This document shows positions 33,126 to 41,845 of a DNA stretch of 64,000 nt, one piece after another. The stretch comes from Methylocystis bryophila (GTDB lineage Bacteria; Pseudomonadota; Alphaproteobacteria; Rhizobiales; Beijerinckiaceae). Numbering within the stretch: the first letter of the stretch is position 1; each line of letters opens with the position of its first letter. Position numbers and translations under genes: made by a program. The DNA lies in contig NZ_AP027149.1 in NCBI RefSeq assembly GCF_027925445.1, positions 930,001 to 994,000 on the forward strand. The letters run 5' to 3'. The notes under the pieces were generated by a model. It had not been told where the DNA came from. It made no database searches and saw only the letters and a program-made list of their open reading frames with translations.

Positions 33126-34712
33126 ATGTCGACGATCACTCGCCGCAAACTGCTCGCGACGCTCGCCACCGTAGCGGCGCCCGAGTTTACACCGAGATTA
33201 GCTTTGGCGCAGGGCCCGCCAGCCCTTCCCAGCACGGAAACGCCGAAGGGGCCGCGCTTCGCCTATCAGGAGGTCGTCGAGCGCGCGAGGCGGCTCGCCG
33301 ATCAGCCTTTTCAGGAGACGACGACATGGCGTCTGCCGCGGGTCTTCGACAAGCTCGATTACGACGCCTGGCGCGAGATCCGCTTCAAGCCGGAGCAGGC
33401 CATGCTCGCCTCGGGCGGCGGTCCCTTTCGCCTCGAGACCTTCCATCTCGGATTTCTCTACCGGCGACCGGTCACGATCAATCTCATTCGCGACGGGATC
33501 GCCGCGCCGATCCCCTATTCGACCGCGCTCTTCGATTACGGTCGCGTCAAGCCGGACGAGTCGCTGCCGGTCAACTTCGGCTTCGCGGGTTTCCGACTGC
33601 ATTATCCGTTGAACGATCCGCATGTGAACGACGAGGTGATCTCCTTCCTCGGCGCGAGCTATTTTCGCTTTCTGGGGCGCGAGCAGAAATACGGGCTTTC
33701 CGCGCGGGCGCTCTGCGTCGAGGCGGGAACGGACAGCGAGAGTTTTCCCTTCTTCCGCGAATTCTGGATCGAAACTCCAGAAATCAGAGCCGGACGCGCG
33801 ACCATTTACGGACTCGTCGACGACAAGGCTGCGACCGCGGCCTTCCGTTTCGATCTGGCTCCGGGTCAAGACAGCGAGCTCGAGGTGCAGGCGACTCTGT
33901 TTCCGCGGCGAGCCGGCGTTAAGTTCGGCCTTGCGCCGCTGACCTCCATGTTTCTCGCCGGCGAGAACGATCATCGCATCAGCCCGGGCTTTCGCGCCGA
34001 GTTGCATGATTCCGACGGCCTTCTGATGGAGACCGGCGCGAGCGAATGGCTCTGGCGTCCGCTCGCCAACCCGAGCTTTGCCCGCACGACCTCATTCCTC
34101 GACAATGAGGTGAAGGGCTTCGGGCTCATGCAGCGCGACCGCACCTTCGAATCCTACCAGGACCTCGACCTCAGCTACGAGGCGCGGCCGAGCTATTTCG
34201 TTGAGCCTTCAGCTTCCTGGGGGCCAGGACGGGTCGAGCTCATCGAGCTTGCGACCGCGGACGAGACGAACGACAACATCGTCGCGAGCTGGACGCCCGC
34301 GGCGGCGCCCGCACCGCTCCTGCCCTACGTCTACGCTTATAAGATCACGGCCTGTCTCGACGAGCCGCGATTTTCGCCCAATGGCCGCGTCGTGAACACT
34401 TTCACGGCCCCCGCGAAAGCCCTGGGCTCCTCAGAGGCCGCCGCCGTCAATTCAAAGCGCTTTCTCGTCGATTTCGCGGGGGGAGATCTCGGCTATTACG
34501 TCGCCGATCCAAGCGAGGTCGAGGTCGTGGCGACCACCACGAATGGGCAGATCCTCCGCAAGGCCATCGCCGCGAACGCGCACATCGAGGGGCTGCGCGC
34601 GATGTTCGACGTCTCGGTGAAATCCGGCGAGACCGCGGATTTGAGACTCTATCTGCGGGCCGGCAATCGCGCCTTGACGGAAACCTGGACTTTTCCGTGG
34701 ACCTCGCCGTAG
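33126..34712 (+). CDS. Periplasmic glucan biosynthesis protein (OpgG/OpgD family)
   Basis: This 528-residue protein belongs to the MdoG/OpgG/OpgD family, which shapes osmoregulated periplasmic glucans. It starts with a Tat-type signal ('ITRRKLLATLATVAA', cleavage after LAQ), as in OpgD. Typical stretches are 'FAYQEVVERARRLADQPF', 'YDAWREIRFKPEQA', 'FQETTTWRLPRVFDKLDY'-like context and 'FFREFWIETP'. Relatives are two beta-rich domains. No opgH-like synthase is adjacent. The start ATG follows a short leader with CCAGGCC only, so the ribosome-binding site is weak. Confidence 0.9.
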   Translation: MSTITRRKLLATLATVAAPEFTPRLALAQGPPALPSTETPKGPRFAYQEVVERARRLADQPFQETTTWRLPRVFDKLDYDAWREIRFKPEQAMLASGGGPFRLETFHLGFLYRRPVTINLIRDGIAAPIPYSTALFDYGRVKPDESLPVNFGFAGFRLHYPLNDPHVNDEVISFLGASYFRFLGREQKYGLSARALCVEAGTDSESFPFFREFWIETPEIRAGRATIYGLVDDKAATAAFRFDLAPGQDSELEVQATLFPRRAGVKFGLAPLTSMFLAGENDHRISPGFRAELHDSDGLLMETGASEWLWRPLANPSFARTTSFLDNEVKGFGLMQRDRTFESYQDLDLSYEARPSYFVEPSASWGPGRVELIELATADETNDNIVASWTPAAAPAPLLPYVYAYKITACLDEPRFSPNGRVVNTFTAPAKALGSSEAAAVNSKRFLVDFAGGDLGYYVADPSEVEVVATTTNGQILRKAIAANAHIEGLRAMFDVSVKSGETADLRLYLRAGNRALTETWTFPWTSP

Positions 34713-34802
34713 AGCGAGTCCCTCTGGCAAAAGCGCGAGACCGAAAATTTATAGGTTGTTGCGCTCTCGCTCTCGCCGAATGCGCATTCACGACGGCGCG
34801 AA

Positions 34803-35630
34803 TCAGGCTGCGGCCTGACGCTGCGGCAAACGTTCCGCGGTTCCTGCAGCCGCGGTCGCCGCGGCCTCGCGTTCCTCCGCCGTAGCGCGCCAGTGAAGAA
34901 TCTCCAAACGTCCATCGTCATGCTCTGCGATCGCCGTGCAGCTCTCAACGAAATCGCCGGTGTTGATATAGAGCACGTCTTCGATGGTCTTGATTGCGGC
35001 GTGGTGAATGTGACCGCACACCACCCCGTCGAAGGAGCGACGGTGCGCCTCGGCCGCTAGGGTTTGCTCGAAGTCGCCAATGAAATTGACCGCATCCTTC
35101 ACCTTGAGCTTCGCCCAGGCGGAGAAGGACCAGTAGCCCCATCCAAAGCTGTGTCGCAAGCGATTGAAATGGGTGTTCAGCTCAATGGCCATCTCATAGG
35201 CCCAGTCCCCGAGGAAGGCCAACCATTTCGCGTGGCGCACGACGATGTCGAATTGATCGCCGTGGATGATCAGCAACCGCTTGCCGTCGGCGGTGACGTG
35301 CTCGGCTTCTCGCACGACTTCCACGCCGCCGAAGGTCAGCTCCGTGTAGTCGCGGGCGAACTCATCGTGATTGCCGGGCGTGTAGATGACTTTCGTCCCC
35401 TTGCGCGCTTTGCGCAAAAGCTTCTGAACCACGTCGTTGTGCGATTGCGGCCAATACCATCCGCCCTTCAACCGCCATCCGTCGACGATGTCGCCCACGA
35501 GGTAAATCGTGTCGGCGTCGTTATGGCGCAGAAAGTCCAGAAGCAGCTCGGCCTGAAGTCCGCGCGTCCCCAAGTGCAGATCCGAGAGAAACAGCGTGCG
35601 ATAGCGATTGCTCGGGATTTCTTCCGTCAT
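34803..35630 (-). CDS. UDP-2,3-diacylglucosamine diphosphatase-like metallophosphoesterase
   Basis: This 275-residue calcineurin-like phosphoesterase shows the complete metal-binding set in order: 'LFLSDLHLGTRG', 'VGDIVDGWRL', 'YTPGNHDEF', 'IHGDQFD' and 'VCGHIHHA'. The DLHLGTRG and 'YWPQSHNDVVQKLL' regions resemble LpxH-type hydrolases that cleave UDP-diacylglucosamine in lipid A synthesis, but relatives in alphaproteobacteria (which use LpxI) form a separate group of uncertain substrate, often linked to glycolipid synthesis. The C-terminal 30 residues are low-complexity. It stands alone. Confidence 0.82.
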   Translation of the reverse strand: MTEEIPSNRYRTLFLSDLHLGTRGLQAELLLDFLRHNDADTIYLVGDIVDGWRLKGGWYWPQSHNDVVQKLLRKARKGTKVIYTPGNHDEFARDYTELTFGGVEVVREAEHVTADGKRLLIIHGDQFDIVVRHAKWLAFLGDWAYEMAIELNTHFNRLRHSFGWGYWSFSAWAKLKVKDAVNFIGDFEQTLAAEAHRRSFDGVVCGHIHHAAIKTIEDVLYINTGDFVESCTAIAEHDDGRLEILHWRATAEEREAAATAAAGTAERLPQRQAAA

Positions 35631-36186
35631 CCGACTCGCGCCAAGTTTGGCGAGCCGCCGATTGGCGACGCGCTCTTATTTACCGCCCGTTAGGAAGGAT
35701 CAGATTCGCGTTGCGAATTCATGACACGGGCGGCGATCACTCGTGATTCGAAGGCGCAGGAAGGCGAGCGACTTCGCTAAGTCCTTGGCGACTCGCCGCT
35801 TAGCGCAACCGGGCTCAAGCCGGCTTTTCGAATGGCCTCGGCTCGTCAAAGCTGCGATCCTGTCCGCGATAACGCCACGCTTCCGAAAATCCGCGGCAAA
35901 GCCAAAGTCCCGTCAGCGAGAGGAGCAGCCTCGCCCCGGGGCAAATCGAAAGAATTGCGACACGGCTCATTCCTCGTTAGCCTATTCGTCGAGATGCGCG
36001 AGGCGTCAAAGAAGCGCTCCCGATCACCTTGTGCTCAGGCGGAAGCGCCCGGCCGCGGAAAGCGTGATCGAATCTGAAATAGGGTAGAGCGCGCTTCATG
36101 AGGCAAACCCGCTTAGAGCTTTTTCGCGCGCTGCGTCGCTTCGGCGCGGCTCGAGCGGAGGCCTGCTGCGGTCGGCGCCTACCAGC
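35631..36186. other. Intergenic region between the phosphoesterase gene and rarA
   Basis: This 556-nt gap lies between divergent genes and should hold both promoters. I see no supported gene; a frame at 35743-36087 is Arg/Ser-rich and looks like a shadow. Near 36015-36095 there is a decayed family B copy (GATCACC...GCTCAGGCGGAAGCGCC...GTGATCGAATCTGAAA). Confidence 0.4.
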
Positions 36187-37497
36187 ATGAGCGACCTTTT
36201 CAAAGCGGCGGGTCTCGAGGACAAGGCCCCGCGCCCGCTCGCTGACCGGATGCGACCCCAGCGGCTCTCGGAAGTGGTCGGCCAGGACCATCTTCTCGGC
36301 GCCGATGGCGCGTTGACCAGGCTCCTGCGCGGCGGCGCCCTCGGCTCGATGATCTTCTGGGGGCCTCCCGGCTCCGGCAAGACGACGGTCGCTCGGCTGC
36401 TCGCCGGGGAGACGACGCTCGCCTTCGTGCAGGCTTCGGCGATTTTCTCGGGCGTCGCGGAGCTCAAGAAGATCTTCGACGCCGCGCGCGCGCGCCGGGC
36501 GACGGGTCAGGGCACGCTGCTCTTTATCGATGAGATTCATCGCTTCAATCGCGCTCAGCAGGACAGCTTTCTGCCTGTCGTCGAGGACGGCTCGATCACC
36601 TTGATCGGCGCCACGACGGAGAACCCCTCCTTCGAGCTGAACGCCGCCCTGCTGTCTCGCGCCCGCGTCTTGACCTTTCGCGCGCTCGACGCGGCCGCGA
36701 TCGAGCAGCTGCTCGAGAGAGCCGAGCAGGTCGAGGGCAAGCCTCTTCCGCTCGACGCCGACGCGCGCGCGGCGCTCGCCGCTATGGCGGATGGGGATGG
36801 GCGCGCGGCGCTGACGCTTGCTGAAGAAGTCTGGCGCGCCGCAAAGCCTGGCGAGGTTTTCGAACGCGCAGCGCTCGCCGAGATCGTGCAGCGCCGCGCG
36901 CCGATCTACGACAAGGCGCAAGAAGGGCACTACAATCTGATCAGCGCGCTGCACAAATGCGTGCGCGGCTCTGATCCCGATGCGGCCCTTTATTATCTCG
37001 CGCGCATGCTCGACGCGGGCGAGGATCCGCTGTTTCTCGCAAGGCGAATCGTGCGCATGGCGGTGGAGGACATCGGCCTCGCGGACCCGCAGGCGCTGGT
37101 CGTCGCCAACGCCGCGAAGGACGCCTATGATTTTCTCGGCAGCCCGGAGGGCGAGCTCGCGCTGGCTGAAGCCGTGATCTATGTGGCGACGGCGCCGAAA
37201 TCCAACGCCGCCTATGTCGCGATGAAGCGCGCCGAGAGGCTTGCGCGCGAGAAGGGATCGCTCGCGCCGCCGAAGATCATCCTGAACGCGCCGACGAAGC
37301 TCATGCGCGAGGAAGGCTATGGCGCGGGCTATGAATATGATCACGACGCGCCCGACGCCTTCTCCGGGCAGAATTACTGGCCCGAATCACTCGCGCCGCA
37401 AAAGCTCTACGAACCCGTCGAGCGCGGCTTCGAACGCGAGATCGGCAAGCGGCTCGATTATTGGGAAAGACTGCGCAAAGATCGCAGCCAATCCTAA
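36187..37497 (+). CDS. rarA: Replication-associated recombination protein A (AAA+ ATPase)
   Basis: This 436-residue clamp-loader-like ATPase (RarA/MgsA, related to Mgs1/WRNIP1) acts at stalled replication forks. It begins 'RPLADRMRPQRLSEVVGQDH' and has Walker A 'GPPGSGKTTVARLLA', Walker B 'LLFIDEIHRFNRAQQD' and sensor 1 'IGATTENPSFELNAALLSRA'. The C terminus carries the family's 'DAYDFLGSPEGELALAEAV' and 'GYGAGYEYDHDAPDAFSGQNYWP' regions. Length is standard. It is alone in its transcription unit, upstream of the outer-membrane gene cluster. Confidence 0.95.
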   Translation: MSDLFKAAGLEDKAPRPLADRMRPQRLSEVVGQDHLLGADGALTRLLRGGALGSMIFWGPPGSGKTTVARLLAGETTLAFVQASAIFSGVAELKKIFDAARARRATGQGTLLFIDEIHRFNRAQQDSFLPVVEDGSITLIGATTENPSFELNAALLSRARVLTFRALDAAAIEQLLERAEQVEGKPLPLDADARAALAAMADGDGRAALTLAEEVWRAAKPGEVFERAALAEIVQRRAPIYDKAQEGHYNLISALHKCVRGSDPDAALYYLARMLDAGEDPLFLARRIVRMAVEDIGLADPQALVVANAAKDAYDFLGSPEGELALAEAVIYVATAPKSNAAYVAMKRAERLAREKGSLAPPKIILNAPTKLMREEGYGAGYEYDHDAPDAFSGQNYWPESLAPQKLYEPVERGFEREIGKRLDYWERLRKDRSQS

Positions 37498-37542
37498 AAT
37501 AAGCTGAAGCTTCGCTGCCTGAAGATCATCAAGGCGAATTGA

Positions 37543-37585
37543 CTGTGGCGAATATGCCACGCGAACTGTGGCTAATATGTCACGC
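37543..37585 (+). promoter_or_regulatory. Two tandem palindromic operators upstream of omp copy 1
   Basis: Two 20-nt sites (37543-37562 and 37566-37585) share CTGTGGC-N6-G(C/T)CACGC, 23 nt apart or about two helical turns. The core GTGGC-N6-GCCAC in the first is a perfect palindrome. One such site recurs upstream of each of the other two omp genes, always ending 46 nt before the -35. The distance of about 90 nt from the start of transcription suits an activator. It is not a CRP-type site, since the arm spacing differs. Confidence 0.55.
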
Positions 37586-37630
37586 TTGCCGAGATTCGAC
37601 ACGCGACGCGCGCAATTAGACCCGTTTCGA

Positions 37631-37659
37631 TTGACCGAGAAAGAGGCTTCGACTTAGGT
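37631..37659 (+). promoter_or_regulatory. Promoter of omp copy 1
   Basis: TTGACC and TTAGGT lie 17 nt apart. The whole block with its flanks (CTTCGACTTAGGTTCGTTG) is conserved in front of all three omp genes, which supports it. Confidence 0.55.
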
Positions 37660-37731
37660 TCGTTGCATCGGCGAGGTCGAATGACAAATCGCCAACTCAA
37701 CGTGGCTAATACTTACGACGGGGCGAATATC

Positions 37732-38649
37732 ATGAAAAAGCATTCTGCTCTCGCTGGCCTCGCGCTGGCGCTCGTCGCCGGATCGGCTTTCGCAGCCGAT
37801 CTTCCCAGCCGCAAGGCGCCGATCATCGTCGAGCCGCCGCCGCCGGTGTTCACCTGGACGGGGCTCTATGGCGGTATCAACATCGGCTATGGCTTCGGCA
37901 ATGGCGATCGGGATCCGGGCAGCTTGTTTTACTCGCCTTACAAGTATGCCATTGATGGTGTGCCGTTCTCGGTTAACCCGGCGGGTTCGGCTTGGTCGAT
38001 CGGCAACGATCTCAACGGCGTGCTCGGCGGCGGCCAGGTTGGCTACAACTATCAGTTTAACCCCTGGCTCGTCGTCGGCGTTGAGGCGGACATCCAGGCG
38101 ACCGACATCCACAGCCAGGGGAACGGCATTGGTGGAGCGGTCGACGGCCTGGGCCCCCACACTTCCTACGCCACGCAGAACAAGAGCGTGGATTGGTTCG
38201 GCACGGTGCGCGGACGCGTCGGCGTGACCTTCCCGAGCATCCCGAATCTGTTGGTCTATGGCACGGGCGGTCTCGCTTATGGCGGCGTGGTGCACAGCTT
38301 CAACGTGTCGGATGTTTATTCTTCGTTCCTGGGCGGCGGCTCCCTCGCCGTTCTGGGCGCGGGCACGAACTACGATCAGACGAAGGTGGGCTGGACCGCC
38401 GGCGGCGGCGTGGAGTGGTTCCCGCTCATCTCGAACCCGCTCTTCAAGGCCTTCTCGGTGAAGCTCGAATACCTCTACACCGATCTCGGCTCGACCACGC
38501 TTTATGGATCGTCGATCGGCAGCATCCCGACCGGCGGACCGGCCTTCTTCTACCAGCAGACCTCGCACACCCGCTGGAACACGGTGCGCGTCGGCGTCAA
38601 CTGGCACTTCAATCCCTTCGCGGCTGCTCCGGTGCTCGCGAAATATTGA
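37732..38649 (+). CDS. Outer-membrane beta-barrel protein, Omp25/RopB-like (copy 1)
   Basis: This 305-residue protein starts with a signal peptide (MKKHSALAGLALALVAGSAFA) and continues 'ADLPSRKAP', a proline-rich linker 'VEPPPPVF' and 'TWTGLYGGINIGYGFG', the hallmark of small alphaproteobacterial porin-like barrels. Beta strands with 'TRWNTVRVGVNWHF' close the chain, ending near 'FAAAPVLAKY'. It is the first of three tandem paralogues, more than 70% identical by eye; they differ mainly in two surface loops, near mature residues 40-60 and 165-190. The ATG at 37732 directly precedes the signal peptide. It has its own promoter, operators and terminator. Confidence 0.92.
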   Translation: MKKHSALAGLALALVAGSAFAADLPSRKAPIIVEPPPPVFTWTGLYGGINIGYGFGNGDRDPGSLFYSPYKYAIDGVPFSVNPAGSAWSIGNDLNGVLGGGQVGYNYQFNPWLVVGVEADIQATDIHSQGNGIGGAVDGLGPHTSYATQNKSVDWFGTVRGRVGVTFPSIPNLLVYGTGGLAYGGVVHSFNVSDVYSSFLGGGSLAVLGAGTNYDQTKVGWTAGGGVEWFPLISNPLFKAFSVKLEYLYTDLGSTTLYGSSIGSIPTGGPAFFYQQTSHTRWNTVRVGVNWHFNPFAAAPVLAKY

Positions 38650-38673
38650 TCTCACCAAAGAACATCGCCTTGG

Positions 38674-38702
38674 AAAACCCGGCCTTTCTGGCCGGGTTTT
38701 TC
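38674..38702 (+). terminator. Terminator after omp copy 1
   Basis: An 11-bp stem (AAAACCCGGCC / GGCCGGGTTTT) with a TTTCT loop runs directly into a T-rich tail. Similar terminators follow copies 2 and 3. Confidence 0.9.
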
Positions 38703-38731
38703 TGTTGAAGATGGCTGTATATTATTATGAA

Positions 38732-38751
38732 CTGTGCCAAAAATATCACGC
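38732..38751 (+). promoter_or_regulatory. Putative operator upstream of omp copy 2
   Basis: CTGTGCC-N7-TCACGC matches the sites in front of copy 1, less symmetrically, and ends 46 nt before the -35 as they do. Only one site is present here. Confidence 0.45.
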
Positions 38752-38796
38752 TCTCCAAGATTCTAAATGGGTAAGCGCCAAACGGCGTAGTTTCCA

Positions 38797-38825
38797 TTGA
38801 CCAAGAAAGAGGCTTCGACTTAGGT
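38797..38825 (+). promoter_or_regulatory. Promoter of omp copy 2
   Basis: TTGACC-N17-TTAGGT, with the spacer differing at one base from that of copy 1. The near-identity reflects duplication of the whole gene with its control region. Confidence 0.55.
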
Positions 38826-38933
38826 TCGTTGCATCGGCGAGGTCGTAAGACAGTCGCCAACTCAACGTGCAGCTCGCCATTCGCATTTATCGGTCTTGCG
38901 GTTGCGCCCAACACTCACGACGGAGTGAAAATC

Positions 38934-39875
38934 ATGAAGAAGCATTCTGCCGTCGCTGGCCTCGCTCTGGCGCTTGTCGCCGGATCGGCATTCGCGGCCG
39001 ATCTTCCCAGCCGCAAGGCGCCGATCATCGAGCTGCCGCCGCCGGTGTTCACCTGGACGGGCCTCTATGGCGGTATCAACATCGGCTATGGCTTCGGCAA
39101 TGGCGATCAGGACCCGGGCGCGTTGTTCTATGCGCCTTACACTCACATCGTTTATCCAGGCATCCCAATAACGACCCTTCCGATGGGCACGGCTTGGTCG
39201 ATCCCCAACAATCTGAACGGCGTGCTCGGCGGCGGTCAAGTCGGCTTCAACTATCAGTTCAACCCCTGGCTCGTGGTCGGCCTCGAGGCGGACATCCAGG
39301 CGACCGACATCCACAGCCAAGGGAACGGCATTGGCGGAGCGATTGACGGCCTCGGCCCGCACACATCCTACGCCACGCAGAACAAGAGCGTCGACTGGTT
39401 CGGCACGGTGCGCGGCCGCGTCGGCGTGACCTTCCCGAGCATGCCGAACCTGTTGGTCTACGGCACGGGCGGCCTCGCCTATGGCAACGTGGTCCACAGC
39501 GTCAACGTCTCGGACTTCTTCAGCGCGGTTCCTTCCACCAGCCCCATAACTGGCGCCCCCCCCTTCTCCCTCGCAGTCATGGGCGCTGGGACCAATTACG
39601 ATCAGACGAAGATCGGCTGGACGGCCGGCGGCGGCGTGGAATATTTCCCCTTCGTCGCTCACCCGCTGCTCAAAACCTTCTCGGTCAAGCTCGAATACCT
39701 CTACACGGATCTCGGCTCGACCACGCTCTATGGATCGTCGCTCGGCTCCATTCCAACTGGTGGACCGGCCTTCTTCTACCAGCAGACCTCCCACACCCGC
39801 TGGAACACGGTGCGCGTCGGCGTGAACTGGCACTTCAATCCCTTCGCGGCCGCTCCGGTGTTGGCGAAATACTGA
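38934..39875 (+). CDS. Outer-membrane beta-barrel protein, Omp25/RopB-like (copy 2)
   Basis: This 313-residue paralogue of copy 1 has the same signal peptide, 'WTGLYGGINIGYGFGNGD', barrel strands and ending. Its variable loops are longer: one replaces 'YKYAIDGVPFSV' of copy 1 with 'YTHIVYPGIPITTL', and the other holds 'FFSAVPSTSPITGAPPFSL'. The ATG at 38934 starts the signal peptide. Like copy 1 it should sit in the outer membrane as an 8-stranded-type barrel. Own promoter and terminator make separate regulation possible. Confidence 0.92.
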   Translation: MKKHSAVAGLALALVAGSAFAADLPSRKAPIIELPPPVFTWTGLYGGINIGYGFGNGDQDPGALFYAPYTHIVYPGIPITTLPMGTAWSIPNNLNGVLGGGQVGFNYQFNPWLVVGLEADIQATDIHSQGNGIGGAIDGLGPHTSYATQNKSVDWFGTVRGRVGVTFPSMPNLLVYGTGGLAYGNVVHSVNVSDFFSAVPSTSPITGAPPFSLAVMGAGTNYDQTKIGWTAGGGVEYFPFVAHPLLKTFSVKLEYLYTDLGSTTLYGSSLGSIPTGGPAFFYQQTSHTRWNTVRVGVNWHFNPFAAAPVLAKY

Positions 39876-39904
39876 GCCAGCGCGAAAGTCGATCGCCTTT
39901 GGAG

Positions 39905-39932
39905 ACCCGGCCTTGTGGCCGGGTTTTCTTTT
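39905..39932 (+). terminator. Terminator after omp copy 2
   Basis: An 8-bp stem (ACCCGGCC / GGCCGGGT) with a TTGT loop is followed by TTTCTTTT. Confidence 0.9.
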
Positions 39933-39957
39933 GAGCATGGAAACATACTGTAGCAGC

Positions 39958-39977
39958 CTGTGGCAGATATATCACGC
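39958..39977 (+). promoter_or_regulatory. Putative operator upstream of omp copy 3
   Basis: CTGTGGC-N7-TCACGC again ends 46 nt before the -35, matching the other copies. Confidence 0.45.
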
Positions 39978-40022
39978 GCGCCAAGATTCAATGCGCAACG
40001 CGCGCAAAAATACCAGTTTTGA

Positions 40023-40051
40023 TTGACCGACAGTGAAGTCTCGACTTAGGT
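40023..40051 (+). promoter_or_regulatory. Promoter of omp copy 3
   Basis: TTGACC-N17-TTAGGT. The spacer has drifted more than in copies 1 and 2, while the two hexamers are unchanged, which supports their function. Confidence 0.55.
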
Positions 40052-40125
40052 TCGTTGTATCGGCGGAGTCGAATGATACAAGTCGCCAATTGAACGCGGC
40101 TAACACTCACGACGGGGCGAATATC

Positions 40126-41022
40126 ATGAAGAAGCGTTCTGCCGTCGCCGGCCTCGCGCTGGCTCTTGTCGCCGGATCGGCCTTCGCGGCCGATCTTCCC
40201 AGCCGCAAGGCGCCGCTCATCGAGCCGCCGCCGCCGGTGTTCGCCTGGACGGGCCTCTATGGCGGCGTCAACATCGGCTATGGCTTCGGCAATGGCGACC
40301 GTGACCCCGGCGTGCTGGCCTACTACGCAGTCGGAAACGCGATTGCTCTGCCGAACGGAACCGCGTGGCGCATTTCCAATGATCTTAACGGCGTGCTCGG
40401 CGGCGGGCAGGTCGGCTACAACTATCAGTTCAATCCGTGGCTCGTGGTCGGCCTCGAGGCGGATATCCAGGCGACCGACATTCACAGCCAAGGGAACGGC
40501 GTTGGCGCGGGGAGCTACGCCCTCGGCGTGCATACATCCTACGCGACGCAGAACAAGAGCGTCGACTGGTTCGGCACGGTGCGCGGACGCGTCGGCGTGA
40601 CTTTCCCGAGCATGCCGAACATCTTGGTCTATGGCACGGGCGGTCTAGCCTACGGTGGCGTGGTCAGCAGCTTCAACATCTCGGACTACTACCCGACAAT
40701 CGCTGCCGGCGGCTCCGGCGGCGTCCTGGGCGCGGGCACGAACTACGATCAGACGAAGGTCGGCTGGACGGCGGGCGGCGGGGTCGAGTGGTTCCCGCTC
40801 ATCTCGAACCCGCTCTTCAAGGCCTTCTCGGTGAAGCTCGAGTATCTCTACACGGATCTCGGCTCGACCACGCTTTATGGATCGTCGATCGGCTCCATTC
40901 CAACCGGTGGGCCGGCCTTCGCCTACCAGCAGACCTCCCATACTCGCTGGAACACGGTGCGCGTCGGCGTGAACTGGCACTTCAATCCCTTCGCGGCCGC
41001 TCCGGTGCTCGCGAAATATTGA
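40126..41022 (+). CDS. Outer-membrane beta-barrel protein, Omp25/RopB-like (copy 3)
   Basis: This is the 298-residue third paralogue, with signal peptide (MKKRSAVAGL...) and the same barrel plan. Its variable loops are 'YYAVGNAIALPNGTAW' near mature residue 45 and 'YYPTIAAGGSGGVLG' further on. The last 90 residues are nearly identical to copy 1, more so than to copy 2, which hints at gene conversion between copies 1 and 3. The ATG at 40126 begins the signal peptide. It ends in its own terminator. Confidence 0.92.
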   Translation: MKKRSAVAGLALALVAGSAFAADLPSRKAPLIEPPPPVFAWTGLYGGVNIGYGFGNGDRDPGVLAYYAVGNAIALPNGTAWRISNDLNGVLGGGQVGYNYQFNPWLVVGLEADIQATDIHSQGNGVGAGSYALGVHTSYATQNKSVDWFGTVRGRVGVTFPSMPNILVYGTGGLAYGGVVSSFNISDYYPTIAAGGSGGVLGAGTNYDQTKVGWTAGGGVEWFPLISNPLFKAFSVKLEYLYTDLGSTTLYGSSIGSIPTGGPAFAYQQTSHTRWNTVRVGVNWHFNPFAAAPVLAKY

Positions 41023-41050
41023 TCCGGCGAAAGATCTCCATCGCCTTGGC

Positions 41051-41080
41051 AAAACCCGGCCCGCGCGGCCGGGTTTTTCT
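41051..41080 (+). terminator. Terminator after omp copy 3
   Basis: An 11-bp stem (AAAACCCGGCC / GGCCGGGTTTT) with a CGCGC loop is followed by more T. Confidence 0.9.
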
Positions 41081-41143
41081 TTTCCGCCGCTCCATGACAG
41101 TTCGGCCCCCATGCGTTAGAGCGGAAGCCGGGAGCGCGCCGCC

Positions 41144-41755
41144 ATGATCCGCAAAATCCTCCTCGCCGTCCTGTTGCTGGTCGCCGTTGCGTCGCCCGCC
41201 GGCGCGGAGCCGCCGAGCCGAATCGAAAGCGACTGGCCTTGCCGACAGGTGAAAGTCGCGAGCCTTTCTCTCGAATCCATTTGGACAGGGCCGCCGATCG
41301 ACCGCGCGGCGCAAGCCGAATCCGACCCGGCGCTCTCGGATCTCGTCGCCCGGCTGGCGGCGCGGCGCACTCCCCTCGAAGACGCGCAGAAGCTGATCGT
41401 TGAATTCGCGCAGGCTGCGGGCGCGCGCCGTAAGGAGCGGCTGACCGCGCTCTTCGCGCGCCTCTATGACAAGCTCGATGCGGAGAGAAGCCAGGTCGTC
41501 GGCGGTTTGGAGCGTTATGGCCGCGCGCAAAAAGAGGGCGCGCAGCGCCTGCGCGAGGAGACGCAAAAGCTGCGCGAGGCGCAGGACGCGCACCGCGAGG
41601 CCGCCGAGATCAACGAGCTCTCGACCGCGCTCGCGTGGAACACGCGCATGTTCGAGGAAAGGCGCAAGGCCGTGGTCTTCGCTTGCGAGACCCCTGCGCT
41701 GATCGAGCAGCGCCTGGGCGCCTTGGCGCGGATGATCCTGGCCGCGATGGCGTGA
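41144..41755 (+). CDS. Secreted coiled-coil protein, unknown function
   Basis: This 203-residue protein has a signal peptide (cleavage after AGA) and a helical mature chain. It opens 'DWPCRQVKVASLSLESIWTG', a stretch I associate with conserved periplasmic proteins in this order, with C33 likely paired to C180 in 'VVFACETPAL'. Residues 95-165 are rich in Arg, Glu and Gln and predict a coiled coil. I know no function. It lies alone between the outer-membrane cluster and a convergent DUF2076 gene. Confidence 0.65.
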   Translation: MIRKILLAVLLLVAVASPAGAEPPSRIESDWPCRQVKVASLSLESIWTGPPIDRAAQAESDPALSDLVARLAARRTPLEDAQKLIVEFAQAAGARRKERLTALFARLYDKLDAERSQVVGGLERYGRAQKEGAQRLREETQKLREAQDAHREAAEINELSTALAWNTRMFEERRKAVVFACETPALIEQRLGALARMILAAMA

Positions 41756-41845
41756 CGCACGAGAAGGCCCGGCGACGCTGTTTCCGCCGGGCCGTTGAGT
41801 CGAGGACCTTGCGCCGGATCCTATCGCCGGCGCCGGTTGAAAGGC

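Noticed and set aside
35743..36087. Possible small gene between the phosphoesterase gene and rarA
   Set aside because: Arg/Ser-rich translation, no ribosome-binding site, and its end runs into a decayed family B repeat.
37543..37585. CRP/FNR-type sites upstream of the omp genes
   Set aside because: The palindrome has GTG-N10-CAC spacing, unlike the GTG-N8-CAC of CRP or the TTGAT-N4-ATCAA of FNR.
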